From: JAKQIM01 sp029557965
GTDB taxonomy: Bacteria > Chloroflexota > Anaerolineae > Anaerolineales > UBA4823
NCBI GenBank assembly: GCA_035341015.1
Contig: DAOQUL010000002.1
Coordinates: forward strand, 1 to 64,000
Direction of reading: 5' to 3'
DNA length: 64,000 nucleotides
Below, one piece after another: positions 37,396 through 45,605 of this stretch. The stretch's first letter is position 1. Every line of letters begins with the position of its first letter. The position numbers and the translations under genes were made by a program. The notes under the pieces were generated by a model. It saw only the letters and a list, made by a program, of their open reading frames with translations, was not told the DNA's origin and made no database searches.

Positions 37396-38901
37396 ATGAA
37401 GACCCAGCTTATTCAATTGGAACCCAATGACGATTTCATTTCGGTCAGTGACCGAATGGGCTGGAGTCAAACCGGGCGCATCTTGTTGGTATGGCCGCGG
37501 CGCAGCCAGGTGTTAACCCGCCGCCTGGACCTGGTGCTATTGCTGCGCCGCAGTACAGAGTTGGGAGCCCAGCTTGCTCTGGTGACCAACAACAGCCAGG
37601 TGCGCTACCACGCGGCAGAGCTGGGCGTACCGGTATATAAGAACGCATCAGAAGCGCAAAGCGCACGCTGGCGCACCCGCCGCCTGCGCTGGCGAAACAA
37701 ACGCAGCCTTCCGCCACCAGATCCAGAAGAACTGCGTGCCAACAAGCCGTTATTCACCCCCGGCTGGCAAAGCCATACCGCCGTGCGCCTGGGAGCTTTT
37801 GCGATAGGCGTCTTGGCGCTATTGACCCTGATGGCTTTTTTGCTGCCTGGGGCACAGTTAACGCTCACGCCTGAGGTACGCACTCAAGAAATCACCTTGC
37901 CCGTCTCAGCTAGTGCCAAAATCACGGCCGTCAACCTGGCTGGCGAGCTGCCGGCTCGCCCGGTCAGCATCATTGTCGAAGGACGCGGCAGCCTCGATTC
38001 TAGCGGCACCATCCAGGTGCCTTATAAGCCTGCCATCGGCAGCGTGCGTTTCACCAACCTGACCGAGCAAATCGTAACCATCCCGGCCGGAACCATCGTC
38101 AGCAGCCTGGATGTGCCGCCAATTCGCTTCAAGACCAATCGCGAGGGAAAAATCCAGGCCGGGCCCGGAAAAAGCACGATCATTTCTTGCACGGCCCTGC
38201 TGCCGGGTCCAGATGGCAACCTGGCAGCCAACAGCCTGGTGGCAATCGAGGGCGGTCTCGGGCTCAGCCTTTCGGCGACCAACCCCGCGCCCACTCACAG
38301 CGGCAGTAGCGGCCCAGCCCCCGCCCCCAGCACAGAAGACCGCCTGGAACTGTACAACGAGCTTCTTGACACGCTGCACCAAACCGCCCTGGCTGACCTG
38401 CAAACCCGCCTATCGCCAGGCGATATTGCTTTGCTGCCTACCCTGGCCCTGTTGAACACACTTGAAGAGACCTATACGCCAGCCGAAGGGGAACCCGGTG
38501 CCCAGGTGGAGCTGACCTTGCAGCTTGAATTCCAGGTGCTGGTGGTTTCAAACGAAGACCTGAACGCCCTGGTCACACCGATCATGAACGCCAGCCTACC
38601 TGCCGGTTTCACAGCCCGGCCCGACACGCTTGCAACCCAAGCCCAAACCTCCCCAAAACTAGATAAAACCGACGGCGTTGTGCGGTGGACGCTGTACGCC
38701 ACCCGCACCCTGCAGGCAGAGATATCGCCCTCGCAAGCCGTGGGCCTGGCCCTGGGCCAACCCACAGCCCAGGCCAACCTGCGCCTGGCTGAGGCGCTGC
38801 CCCTGGCAGAACCGCCTGAACTGAGCCTTTACCCGAGCTGGTGGCCGCGCTTGCCGTTCTTGCCATTTCGCATCTCTGTGCTCACCTATAACCAACCTTA
38901 G
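37396..38901 (+). CDS. Baseplate-J-like domain membrane protein
   Basis: The product is 501 residues. The cytoplasmic N-terminus (RILLVWPRRSQVLTRRLDL, QLALVTNNSQVRYHAAELGVPV) resembles a Rossmann-like half-domain. One membrane helix lies at about 133-155. The outer part at about 195-310 has the pattern of the baseplate J/gp47 domain (GSVRFTNLTEQIVTIPAGTIV, GPGKSTI, LPGPDGNLAANSL). In phages this fold builds tail baseplates, but here it is a single chromosomal membrane protein with no phage genes around. A similar arrangement occurs in other Chloroflexota and Cyanobacteria, as far as I know without an assigned role. Function unknown. Confidence 0.7.
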   Translation: MKTQLIQLEPNDDFISVSDRMGWSQTGRILLVWPRRSQVLTRRLDLVLLLRRSTELGAQLALVTNNSQVRYHAAELGVPVYKNASEAQSARWRTRRLRWRNKRSLPPPDPEELRANKPLFTPGWQSHTAVRLGAFAIGVLALLTLMAFLLPGAQLTLTPEVRTQEITLPVSASAKITAVNLAGELPARPVSIIVEGRGSLDSSGTIQVPYKPAIGSVRFTNLTEQIVTIPAGTIVSSLDVPPIRFKTNREGKIQAGPGKSTIISCTALLPGPDGNLAANSLVAIEGGLGLSLSATNPAPTHSGSSGPAPAPSTEDRLELYNELLDTLHQTALADLQTRLSPGDIALLPTLALLNTLEETYTPAEGEPGAQVELTLQLEFQVLVVSNEDLNALVTPIMNASLPAGFTARPDTLATQAQTSPKLDKTDGVVRWTLYATRTLQAEISPSQAVGLALGQPTAQANLRLAEALPLAEPPELSLYPSWWPRLPFLPFRISVLTYNQP

Positions 38902-38918
38902 ATCACCTACCCACGACT

Positions 38919-39341
38919 ATGCGCATACTCGCTGTTGACCCGGGGGAAAAGCATATCGGCATTGCCCTGAGTGACCCAACGGGCACCATTGCCAACCCTC
39001 TGACCGTATTGAAACACATTGCCCGGCCAGTGGATGCCGCCGCCATCGCTGACCTGGCTCGCCAGCACGAGGCCAGGCGCATTGTGGTGGGCCAGGCCCT
39101 GGATGACGATGGACAACCTACCCCGCAAAGCCGCCGCGCCGTTCGCCTGGCAGAGGCCATTCGCCAGCAGAGTGAACTGCCCGTAGATCTTTGGGATGAG
39201 AGCGGCTCGACCCAGGCAGCTCGTGCAGCCCGCTTACAAATGGGTGTGGTGCGCAGCAAGCGGCGCGGCCACCTGGACGACCTGGCAGCCACTTACATTT
39301 TGCAAACCTACCTGGATGCAAACCAAACCAGAAATCCGTGA
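38919..39341 (+). CDS. ruvX: RuvX/YqgF family putative pre-16S rRNA nuclease
   Basis: The product is 140 residues, an RNase H-fold protein. The family motifs are ILAVDPGEKHIGIALSD with the first catalytic Asp, VVGQALDDDG and LDDLAATYILQTYLD with the last acidic pair. Members process the 5' end of 16S rRNA precursor and were earlier called Holliday junction resolvases. It lies directly before mltG, six bases apart, a conserved neighbourhood. Confidence 0.92.
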   Translation: MRILAVDPGEKHIGIALSDPTGTIANPLTVLKHIARPVDAAAIADLARQHEARRIVVGQALDDDGQPTPQSRRAVRLAEAIRQQSELPVDLWDESGSTQAARAARLQMGVVRSKRRGHLDDLAATYILQTYLDANQTRNP

Positions 39342-39347
39342 GCAAAA

Positions 39348-40490
39348 ATGACCCGTCGTAAACCAGCCTCACCGTTTCAACTATTGTTTTTGCCGCTGAT
39401 CGCCCTTTTCATGTTAGCGTTGGTTTTGCTTGGCGCAGCGGTGATCAACATTCCCCGCCAGGCCAGCGCAATGTTCGGCCCCCCCGCCCCCGGCCTGGAT
39501 ACCAGGCAGCGCTACACACTTTCGACCATCTTATTGATCCGGGCCGATCATTTAACCCAGGCACTCAACCCCGGCGGCCCAGAGACTCAGTTTGTGATCG
39601 AGCCCGGCGAGTCCACGCCCTCCATCACCGGGCGGCTGTGGGAGGCAGGACTGATCGCCGACCCGGGCGCCTTCCGCTCATACCTGCAATACAGCGGCCT
39701 GGATACCCGCCTCCAGGCCGGGGAGTACACGCTCAACCCAGGCATGACGCCAATCGAGATCGCCCAGGCCATGCAGAGCGCCGTCTCGGCTGAGGTCACT
39801 TTTGCCATACTGGCGGGGTGGCGGATCGAAGAGATTGCCGCCAGCTTGCCCACCTCTGGCCTGGATATTGCAGCTGATGAATTCCTCAACGCGGCGCAAG
39901 TGAGCCCACAGGGCTACTCCTTCTCTGCCGAGCTGCCCGGCAATTCGCTCGAAGGTTTTCTTTTCCCAGGCACCTATGACCTGCCGCGCGAGACAACCAC
40001 CCAGCAGTTGATCCCGGCACTGCTCAGCCGCTTCGAAGAAAGTGTCAGCAGCGAGCTGCGCCAGGGCTATTCTGAGCAAGGATTGACCATCTACCAGGCC
40101 GTGACCCTGGCATCCATCGTCGAGCGCGAGGCGATTGTTGACGATGAGATGCCCCTGATCGCCTCGGTCTTTTATAACCGGCTGGCGGCGGGGGCTCACC
40201 TGGCTTCAGATCCGACGATCCAGTATGCCCTGGGATATAATGCCGCCCAATCCACCTGGTGGACCAACCCGCTCAGCCTGGAAAACCTGGAATATGATTC
40301 GCCTTACAACACCTATCGCTATACCGGCTTGCCGCCCGGCCCAATCTGCAACCCGGGTCTGACTGCCCTGCGGGCGGTAGCTTTCCCGGCCCAAACGCCT
40401 TATTACTACTTCCGGGCGGGCTGTGATGGGTCTGGGCGTCACTTGTTTGCAGTAACCTACGAAGAGCACCTACAGAATGCCTGCCCCTGA
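39348..40490 (+). CDS. mltG: Endolytic murein transglycosylase MltG (YceG-like)
   Basis: MltG cleaves nascent glycan strands inside the chain and so ends peptidoglycan polymerisation. The product is 380 residues with an N-terminal membrane helix (about 12-35), a LysM-like subdomain (FVIEPGESTPSITGRLWEAGLI) and the catalytic domain with Glu in TLASIVEREAIVDDEMP, then FYNRLAAGAHLASDPTIQYALG and NTYRYTGLPPGPICNPG. It overlaps the next gene by 14 bases. Its presence shows a peptidoglycan-containing cell envelope. Confidence 0.95.
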   Translation: MTRRKPASPFQLLFLPLIALFMLALVLLGAAVINIPRQASAMFGPPAPGLDTRQRYTLSTILLIRADHLTQALNPGGPETQFVIEPGESTPSITGRLWEAGLIADPGAFRSYLQYSGLDTRLQAGEYTLNPGMTPIEIAQAMQSAVSAEVTFAILAGWRIEEIAASLPTSGLDIAADEFLNAAQVSPQGYSFSAELPGNSLEGFLFPGTYDLPRETTTQQLIPALLSRFEESVSSELRQGYSEQGLTIYQAVTLASIVEREAIVDDEMPLIASVFYNRLAAGAHLASDPTIQYALGYNAAQSTWWTNPLSLENLEYDSPYNTYRYTGLPPGPICNPGLTALRAVAFPAQTPYYYFRAGCDGSGRHLFAVTYEEHLQNACP

Positions 40491-41046
40491 GTTGATCTTG
40501 ATCAAGCACGCTGCGCCGCTGATCAAGCCAGGTATCCCCGCGCACCAGTGGCACCTGGCTGAGGCGGGGATTAAAAAAGCCGCCCAGGTGGCATTGTTGC
40601 TGGAAGCGCATGCCCCTCAAGCGCTTGCCTCCAGCCGAGAACCCAAAGCCAACGAAACGGCTACCGTCATTGGCGGTCACCTGGGGCTGCCGGTAGAGAT
40701 CATCCCCGGCCTGCACGAACACGAACGCAGCCGCAGCCCCTGGAGCACCCAGGCCGCCTTTGAAGCCGCCGTTCAGGCCTGTCTCAACCGCCCAGGCGAA
40801 CTGGTCTATGGCGATGAAACCGCTGACCAGGCCTATACACGCTTCGCCACGGCCGTCGATCATTTCTTGGCGCGCCACGCCGGTCAAACTGTGGCTGTGG
40901 TAGCGCACGGCACCGTGATCAGCCTGTTCGTCTCGCGCCGCTGTGGGCTAGAACCGTTCAGTCTTTGGCGCAGGCTGGGCCTGCCCGCCCTGGTCACCCT
41001 CTCCAGGCCAGACCTGGCATTGATCCAGGTAGTTGAATCCATCTAA
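40477..41046 (+). CDS. Histidine phosphatase superfamily protein with altered RHG motif
   Basis: The product is 189 residues. The fold is that of the phosphoglycerate mutase-like branch 1: the first motif reads LILIKHAAP, with the catalytic His kept but the usual R-H-G replaced by K-H-A. The second motif is ASSREPKANETA, and the second His is in VAVVAHGTVISLFV. Phosphatase activity is plausible; the substrate is unknown. The start lies 14 bases inside mltG in another frame, so expression should depend on mltG translation. Confidence 0.82.
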   Translation: MPAPELILIKHAAPLIKPGIPAHQWHLAEAGIKKAAQVALLLEAHAPQALASSREPKANETATVIGGHLGLPVEIIPGLHEHERSRSPWSTQAAFEAAVQACLNRPGELVYGDETADQAYTRFATAVDHFLARHAGQTVAVVAHGTVISLFVSRRCGLEPFSLWRRLGLPALVTLSRPDLALIQVVESI

Positions 41047-41076
41047 TTTCACCAAGCATTCTTCCCAGGAAAAACC

Positions 41077-41889
41077 ATGAAATTTGCCATCAATTACTCC
41101 CATCCAGCGGCAGCCCTTTACGCGGCGGGCCGCATCACCTTAGATTACTTCAAGGTGCCCAATTGGCCGCACCTGATCGCCGAAGCCCGCCAGTACTGCC
41201 CCTTGGCCGTGCACTTTGACCTGGATGCCGGTTCTGGTCAATTGGCCGAAAAAGCCGATTGGGAACTGACCGAACGCTTGTTGAACGAGACGAACACGCC
41301 GCACGTCAACTTGCACCTGGACCCCCTGGCTGAATTCTATCCCGGCGTGCGGGTTGACGAGCCAGAACCGGCCCAATTTGCCGAGGTGGTTGAACGCATG
41401 CTGGCTGATGTGTGGACCGCCGTGAAACGTTTTGGACCCGAGCATGTCATCATCGAAAATGTACCCTATCGCGCCGTCGATGGTCGAACCATGCGCCCGG
41501 CTGCCGAACCAGCGATCATCAGCCGGGTGGTCGAAGAAACCGGCTGTGGGCTGCTGTTCGATATCCAACACGCGCGCATCGCCGCCCACTACTTAGGCAT
41601 GCCAGAATTGGATTATATCCAGGCCCTGCCCATGGCACACCTGCGCGAACTGCACTTCGCAGGCCTGCACGTGATAGACGGCAAGTTAAACGACCATCTG
41701 CCCGTACTAGAAGATGACTGGCAAGTATTGGCCTGGGTGCTCGAACAGATCCGAGAGAAAAAGTGGAATCACCCCTGGATGCTGGCCTTTGAATACGGTG
41801 GCGTGGGAGGACCCTTCACCGGGCGCACAGATGGCAAAGTGATGGAAGAACAAGCGCCAAGACTATACGAGATGGTCAAAGATATCTGA
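41077..41889 (+). CDS. DUF692/MNIO-like TIM-barrel protein
   Basis: The product is 270 residues and resembles DUF692 (MbnB/TglH/ChrH) more than ordinary sugar isomerases. The central strands read IIENVPY and GCGLLFDIQHARIAAHYLG, then LRELHFAGLH and a D-x-x-D-H-L-P-V motif, and FEYGG near the end. Potential metal ligands are His46, Asp48, His80, Glu127, Asp162, His165, His193, Asp206, His207 and Glu239. Characterised members use two or three irons to modify cysteine or other residues in small peptides. No precursor peptide or partner protein gene lies nearby, so the substrate is open; a xylose-isomerase-like activity is the alternative. It is last in the alaS operon and converges on the next gene with a 4-base gap. 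Confidence 0.65.
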   Translation: MKFAINYSHPAAALYAAGRITLDYFKVPNWPHLIAEARQYCPLAVHFDLDAGSGQLAEKADWELTERLLNETNTPHVNLHLDPLAEFYPGVRVDEPEPAQFAEVVERMLADVWTAVKRFGPEHVIIENVPYRAVDGRTMRPAAEPAIISRVVEETGCGLLFDIQHARIAAHYLGMPELDYIQALPMAHLRELHFAGLHVIDGKLNDHLPVLEDDWQVLAWVLEQIREKKWNHPWMLAFEYGGVGGPFTGRTDGKVMEEQAPRLYEMVKDI

Positions 41890-41893
41890 TCGC

Positions 41894-42928
41894 TCAGCGC
41901 CGGATCTGTTCGGCCAGCCAACGGGTAAAGGCCTCTGCCGCCGGGAGGGTAACGTGATCGACCGTCTGCATCTGCTCTGCCGGGAAAGTCATCACCTCTC
42001 GGACGATGCGCGCAAAATACGCTTCTTCTGCCAGGCGCAGCACCTGTGCCTGGGCATCGTCAAAATAGGCTCGAAAGGCCGGTGCGGTATATAAACCCTC
42101 GTACATAGGGCTGTTGAACACGTAAACTGGGATTTTGTAACGTTCTGCCAGGTCTGTGATCTCGCCATACGACTGCCGGTTGATCGGGGAGATGGAAAAA
42201 GGGTTGTCAGACAGCTCGTCCAGGTGGTCTTGGGCATCACGCCGGACAATATCTGGATACGGTTCGCTGGCAATCACAAAACCATCTGCATCCATCCTCC
42301 AGGGGGGCGAAAGGGGATTGTGCTGTAAGAAAAACGTTGAGCGCATAAGCTTGGTCAGGGTGACTGGTTGCGATAGCAGAGGTACATAGCGTTCCAGGAA
42401 CAACTGAGAGCGCACATCCGGGTCTTCTAATAGATCTTCCCCCAGCGCATGATCACTCCAAAAACCCCAGGGGCGCGGGATTTGCCCTAACAACACGGGG
42501 TTCAAGTCGCGCGGCCACACGTCGTACACGTGCACCAAAATGATTGCCTGGGGCGGGTCAAAACGGGCAAGGTACTCTTCCAATAACCACAGGTCGCCTA
42601 ACACCGTGATATTGCCAACCATGCACAAATTGAGCGCCCGCCCGCCTAATTCCTCTTCCAGCACAGATGGGATAACCCCCTGGTTGCATGATGAGTCGCC
42701 CAAGACCAACCAATCAACCGGCTCATCAAGCCTGCCCAGGAGGAACCACTTCTGGTGAATGGTCCAATAGCCTTGATTGGTTGAGAAATGCGCCAGGTAA
42801 ACACCAGCAGCCCAATTGATCAGCACCACCAGGATCAAAACACCCAATAGCTCAAGCACCAGGTGCAGCGGCCTGGCTTTGGGGGGGAGCTCTTGAGGCA
42901 GTTGACGATAAGAAGGTTGGTCAGGCAT
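41894..42928 (-). CDS. Membrane-anchored SGNH-like protein
   Basis: The product is 344 residues. One N-terminal membrane helix (about 28-50) is followed by an extracytoplasmic domain with an SGNH-type first block, VLGDSSCNQGVIPSVLEEEL, and a later LNLCMVGNITVLGD segment resembling block II. The C-terminal catalytic Asp-His pair may be in QTVDHVTLP. Such domains transfer or remove acyl groups on cell-wall polymers (compare DltD and AlgX), so a wall or polysaccharide acetylation role is possible but unproven. A GTG at 42955 in frame lies exactly six bases after a TATAAT box and is an alternative, leaderless start. Confidence 0.65.
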   Translation of the reverse strand: MPDQPSYRQLPQELPPKARPLHLVLELLGVLILVVLINWAAGVYLAHFSTNQGYWTIHQKWFLLGRLDEPVDWLVLGDSSCNQGVIPSVLEEELGGRALNLCMVGNITVLGDLWLLEEYLARFDPPQAIILVHVYDVWPRDLNPVLLGQIPRPWGFWSDHALGEDLLEDPDVRSQLFLERYVPLLSQPVTLTKLMRSTFFLQHNPLSPPWRMDADGFVIASEPYPDIVRRDAQDHLDELSDNPFSISPINRQSYGEITDLAERYKIPVYVFNSPMYEGLYTAPAFRAYFDDAQAQVLRLAEEAYFARIVREVMTFPAEQMQTVDHVTLPAAEAFTRWLAEQIRR

Positions 42929-42961
42929 TTTCTCGATCCAAGTCGGTCTCCACACAGGCTG

Positions 42962-42967
42962 ATTATA
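42962..42967 (-). promoter_or_regulatory. TATAAT box upstream of the SGNH-like gene
   Basis: On the minus strand TATAAT runs 42967 to 42962. It excludes the GTG at 42970 and leaves either a 27- to 33-base leader to ATG 42928 or a leaderless start at GTG 42955. Confidence 0.5.
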
Positions 42968-43031
42968 CACAATAGTTATTTATGTGACCCCGGGAATAGT
43001 ACCTTCGTCAAGGGATTTTCCAAAACCAAAA

Positions 43032-43040
43032 TGGTATAAT
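43032..43040 (+). promoter_or_regulatory. Extended -10 promoter of sucCD
   Basis: TGG followed by a perfect TATAAT (43035-43040). The leader of about 60 bases includes a small hairpin (CTGCT 43049-43053 with AGCAG 43060-43064) and an AAAAGGA site before ATG 43107. Confidence 0.65.
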
Positions 43041-43106
43041 GCGCGCATCTGCTGATATAAGCAGGGATCGTGCCATTTAACCTCCAGGCTGAGGAGCTGA
43101 AAAGGA

Positions 43107-44240
43107 ATGAAATTACACGAATACCAATCGAAGCACATTTTCTCCAAGTACGGAATTCCAATTCCAAAAGGACGTGTAGCATCCACATCTGGCGAGGCGC
43201 GCGCCATAGCCGAAGAATTGAGCGGGCGTGTGGTCGTCAAATCCCAGGTACTGGTGGGGGGGCGCGGTAAAGCCGGGGGCATTCGCCTGGCAAAAGACCC
43301 CCGCGAAGCCGAAGAACTCGCCACCCAAATCCTGGCGATGGAAATCAAGGGGCTTCCAGTCCGCAAAGTGTTAGTAGACGAAGCATCTGATATAAAGAAT
43401 GAGATTTACCTTGGTATCACCAATGACCGGTCTGCGCGCAAACCGGTCATCATGGCGTCATCTGCCGGCGGCGTAGAAATTGAAGAAGTGGCCCGGGTAT
43501 CGCCAGAAAAAATCATCAAAGTGCACATTGACCCCTTGCTAGGGCTGAGAGATTACCAGGCGCGCGACATTGCAGCTGGGATCGACCTGCCGCGTGAACA
43601 CTGGAGGCTGTTCAGCCAGATCACGAAAGGCTTATGGCAGGCGTATATCGACAACGATGCAACCCTGGCCGAGATCAACCCCCTGGTCATCACCCACGAT
43701 AACCACCTGGTGGCCCTGGATGGCAAGATGGTGCTCGACGACAATGCCCTGTTCCGACACCCAGAGCTGGCCGAGATCCGCGACCTGGATATCGAAGCCC
43801 CTGCCGAGATCGACGCCCGCAAGTACGGCCTGACCTTCATCAAGCTGGACGGCAATATTGGGTGCATGGTGAATGGGGCCGGGTTGGCAATGACCACCAT
43901 GGACATCATCAAATTGTTCGGCGGCGAGCCGGCCAACTTCCTGGACATTGGTGGGGGCGCCGGTGCAGATAAAGTTGCCGCCGCCATGCGCATCATCTTG
44001 TCGGACCCCAATGTCAAAACCGTGCTATTCAACGTTTTCGGCGGTATCACCCGCTGCGACGAGGTGGCACGCGGCATCCTGGCTGCCATTGATGAGGTCA
44101 AACCCAAAGTACCCATGGTCGTGCGCCTGGTGGGCACCAATGCTGAAGAAGGCCTTAAGCTGCTTGAAAATGCCCACATGATCACCGCCGAAACCCTGGC
44201 CGACGCCGCCCAAAAGGCCGTTGCAGCCGCCAAGTCTTAG
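43107..44240 (+). CDS. sucC: Succinyl-CoA synthetase, beta subunit
   Basis: With SucD this enzyme makes ATP or GTP from succinyl-CoA in the citric acid cycle. The 377-residue product has the N-terminal KLHEYQSKHIFSKYGIPIPKG signature, the ATP-grasp motifs VVKSQVLVGGRGKAGG and LAEINPLVITHD, and the C-terminal flavodoxin-like domain with GGGAGADKVAAAMRIIL and VLFNVFGGITRCDEVA. The order and the 21-base gap to sucD are canonical. Confidence 0.96.
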   Translation: MKLHEYQSKHIFSKYGIPIPKGRVASTSGEARAIAEELSGRVVVKSQVLVGGRGKAGGIRLAKDPREAEELATQILAMEIKGLPVRKVLVDEASDIKNEIYLGITNDRSARKPVIMASSAGGVEIEEVARVSPEKIIKVHIDPLLGLRDYQARDIAAGIDLPREHWRLFSQITKGLWQAYIDNDATLAEINPLVITHDNHLVALDGKMVLDDNALFRHPELAEIRDLDIEAPAEIDARKYGLTFIKLDGNIGCMVNGAGLAMTTMDIIKLFGGEPANFLDIGGGAGADKVAAAMRIILSDPNVKTVLFNVFGGITRCDEVARGILAAIDEVKPKVPMVVRLVGTNAEEGLKLLENAHMITAETLADAAQKAVAAAKS

Positions 44241-44261
44241 GGCAAAGGAAGGTTATTACTC

Positions 44262-45128
44262 ATGAGCATCTTGGTTAACAAAAATACTCGCCTGTTGGTG
44301 CAAGGCATCACCGGCAATGAAGGGCTGTTCCATACCGAGCAAATGGTGGCTTACGGCACCACTGTGGTGGCTGGGGTAACCCCGGGTAAAGGCGGCGAAT
44401 GGGTGATGGATGGCAAGATCCCGGTCTTCGACTGCGTCAAACTGGCTGTAGAAGCCACCGGCGCCAATACCAGCATCATCTTTGTCCCGGCTCGTTTCTC
44501 GGCCGACGCGATCTTCGAAGCCGCCGATGCTGGAATTCCCCTCATTATATGTATTACCGAGGGCATCCCGGTGCAGGATATGATGCGGGTTCGCAACTAC
44601 CTGGATACCAAAAAGGTGCGCCTGCTTGGGCCGAACTGCCCAGGCCTGATTACCCCTGGCGAAGCCAAGGTAGGGATCATCCCTGGCAATATCGCCATCC
44701 CCGGCAACGTGGGCGTTGTCTCTCGCTCGGGCACATTAACTTACGAGGTCGTGTATGCGCTCAAGCTCTTGGGGCGTGGTGTCAGCACCTGTGTAGGCAT
44801 TGGCGGCGACCCGATCAATGGCACCAACTTTATTGACTGCCTGGAGATGTTTGAAGCCGATCCTTACACAGAGAAAGTGGTCTTGATTGGCGAGATTGGC
44901 GGTACAGATGAAGAGAAAGCGGCTGAGTTTATCTCAAAGTATATGACGAAGCCGGTGGTAGCTTTCATCGCAGGGCAAACCGCCCCTCCCGGCAAGCGCA
45001 TGGGGCACGCCGGGGCCATTGTCGAGGGTGGGTCGGGCCTGGCAGCCGATAAGGTCAGGGCACTCGAGGCTGCCGGTGTGCGGGTGGCAACGCACCCAGA
45101 AGAAATCCCCGGGTTATTGATCAACTGA
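44262..45128 (+). CDS. sucD: Succinyl-CoA synthetase, alpha subunit
   Basis: The product is 288 residues. The CoA-binding domain begins VNKNTRLLVQGITGNEG, and the transiently phosphorylated His lies in GHAGAIVEGG near residue 247. LLGPNCPGLITPGEAKVG and GRGVSTCVGIGGDPINGTNF are standard motifs. It follows sucC and is closed by a bidirectional terminator shared with acpP. Confidence 0.96.
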   Translation: MSILVNKNTRLLVQGITGNEGLFHTEQMVAYGTTVVAGVTPGKGGEWVMDGKIPVFDCVKLAVEATGANTSIIFVPARFSADAIFEAADAGIPLIICITEGIPVQDMMRVRNYLDTKKVRLLGPNCPGLITPGEAKVGIIPGNIAIPGNVGVVSRSGTLTYEVVYALKLLGRGVSTCVGIGGDPINGTNFIDCLEMFEADPYTEKVVLIGEIGGTDEEKAAEFISKYMTKPVVAFIAGQTAPPGKRMGHAGAIVEGGSGLAADKVRALEAAGVRVATHPEEIPGLLIN

Positions 45129-45154
45129 TCTCAACTGCCTGGCTCTATTAAGCA

Positions 45155-45196
45155 AACAAGGATGAAGCGGTGCTGGTGCATCGCTTCATCCTTGTT
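45155..45196. terminator. Bidirectional terminator between sucD and acpP
   Basis: 15-bp perfect outer arms (45155-45169 and 45182-45196), extended by one wobble and three further pairs to a TGGT loop. The ends are AACAAG and CTTGTT. The core ATGAAGCGGTGC is identical to that of the terminator at 16245-16286. Confidence 0.88.
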
Positions 45197-45215
45197 ATTG
45201 TGTTGTTTGTTAATG

Positions 45216-45467
45216 CTATGCTTGATGAGACTGCATGTACTCGACAGCCTGGGCAACGGTCTTGATCTGCTGAGCTTCCTCATCAGAAATCTCGCCGCCA
45301 AACTCGTCTTCAAAGGCCATGATCAACTCGACCAGGTCGAGCGAATCTGCCTCAAGATCCTCGCGAAAGCGCGCTTCCATGACCACCTTCGCTTCATCAA
45401 CACCCAACATATTCACGATGATGCTCTTGATCTTCTCGTAGATATCATCGTTAGATAACTTCGCCAT
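45216..45467 (-). CDS. acpP: Acyl carrier protein
   Basis: The product is 83 residues. The phosphopantetheine attachment Ser is in the DSL motif of EADSLDLVELIMAFEDEFG, the standard ACP helix II. It carries acyl chains in fatty acid synthesis. I place the start at 45467, which has a GGAGG site five to ten bases upstream; the longer frame to 45599 runs through the promoter. It stands alone, without fab genes nearby. Confidence 0.94.
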   Translation of the reverse strand: MAKLSNDDIYEKIKSIIVNMLGVDEAKVVMEARFREDLEADSLDLVELIMAFEDEFGGEISDEEAQQIKTVAQAVEYMQSHQA

Positions 45468-45504
45468 ATATGCCTCCTTATTAATGGTTAATCTTGACTT
45501 GGCA

Positions 45505-45532
45505 ATTGTAACCAGGGTTGTCAATCTGTCAA
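45505..45532 (-). promoter_or_regulatory. Promoter of acpP
   Basis: Minus strand TTGACA (45532 to 45527), 16-base spacer, TACAAT (45510 to 45505). Confidence 0.72.
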
Positions 45533-45550
45533 GCCCCACGCGCCAGTTGG

Positions 45551-45579
45551 TTGACAGGCCCGAATCAGGCTGGTAAGAT
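45551..45579 (+). promoter_or_regulatory. Consensus promoter of fni
   Basis: TTGACA (45551-45556), 17-base spacer and TAAGAT (45574-45579) preceded by TGG. It is back to back with the acpP promoter, 19 bases apart, and rules out the ATG at 45579. Confidence 0.78.
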
Positions 45580-45605
45580 TGCCTACAAGACAGGAACACC
45601 CCATC

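Noticed and set aside
37396..38901. Baseplate-J-like domain as a sign of prophage or a contractile injection system
   Set aside because: No sheath, tube, spike or other phage gene is near, and the protein has a central membrane helix inside a housekeeping operon.
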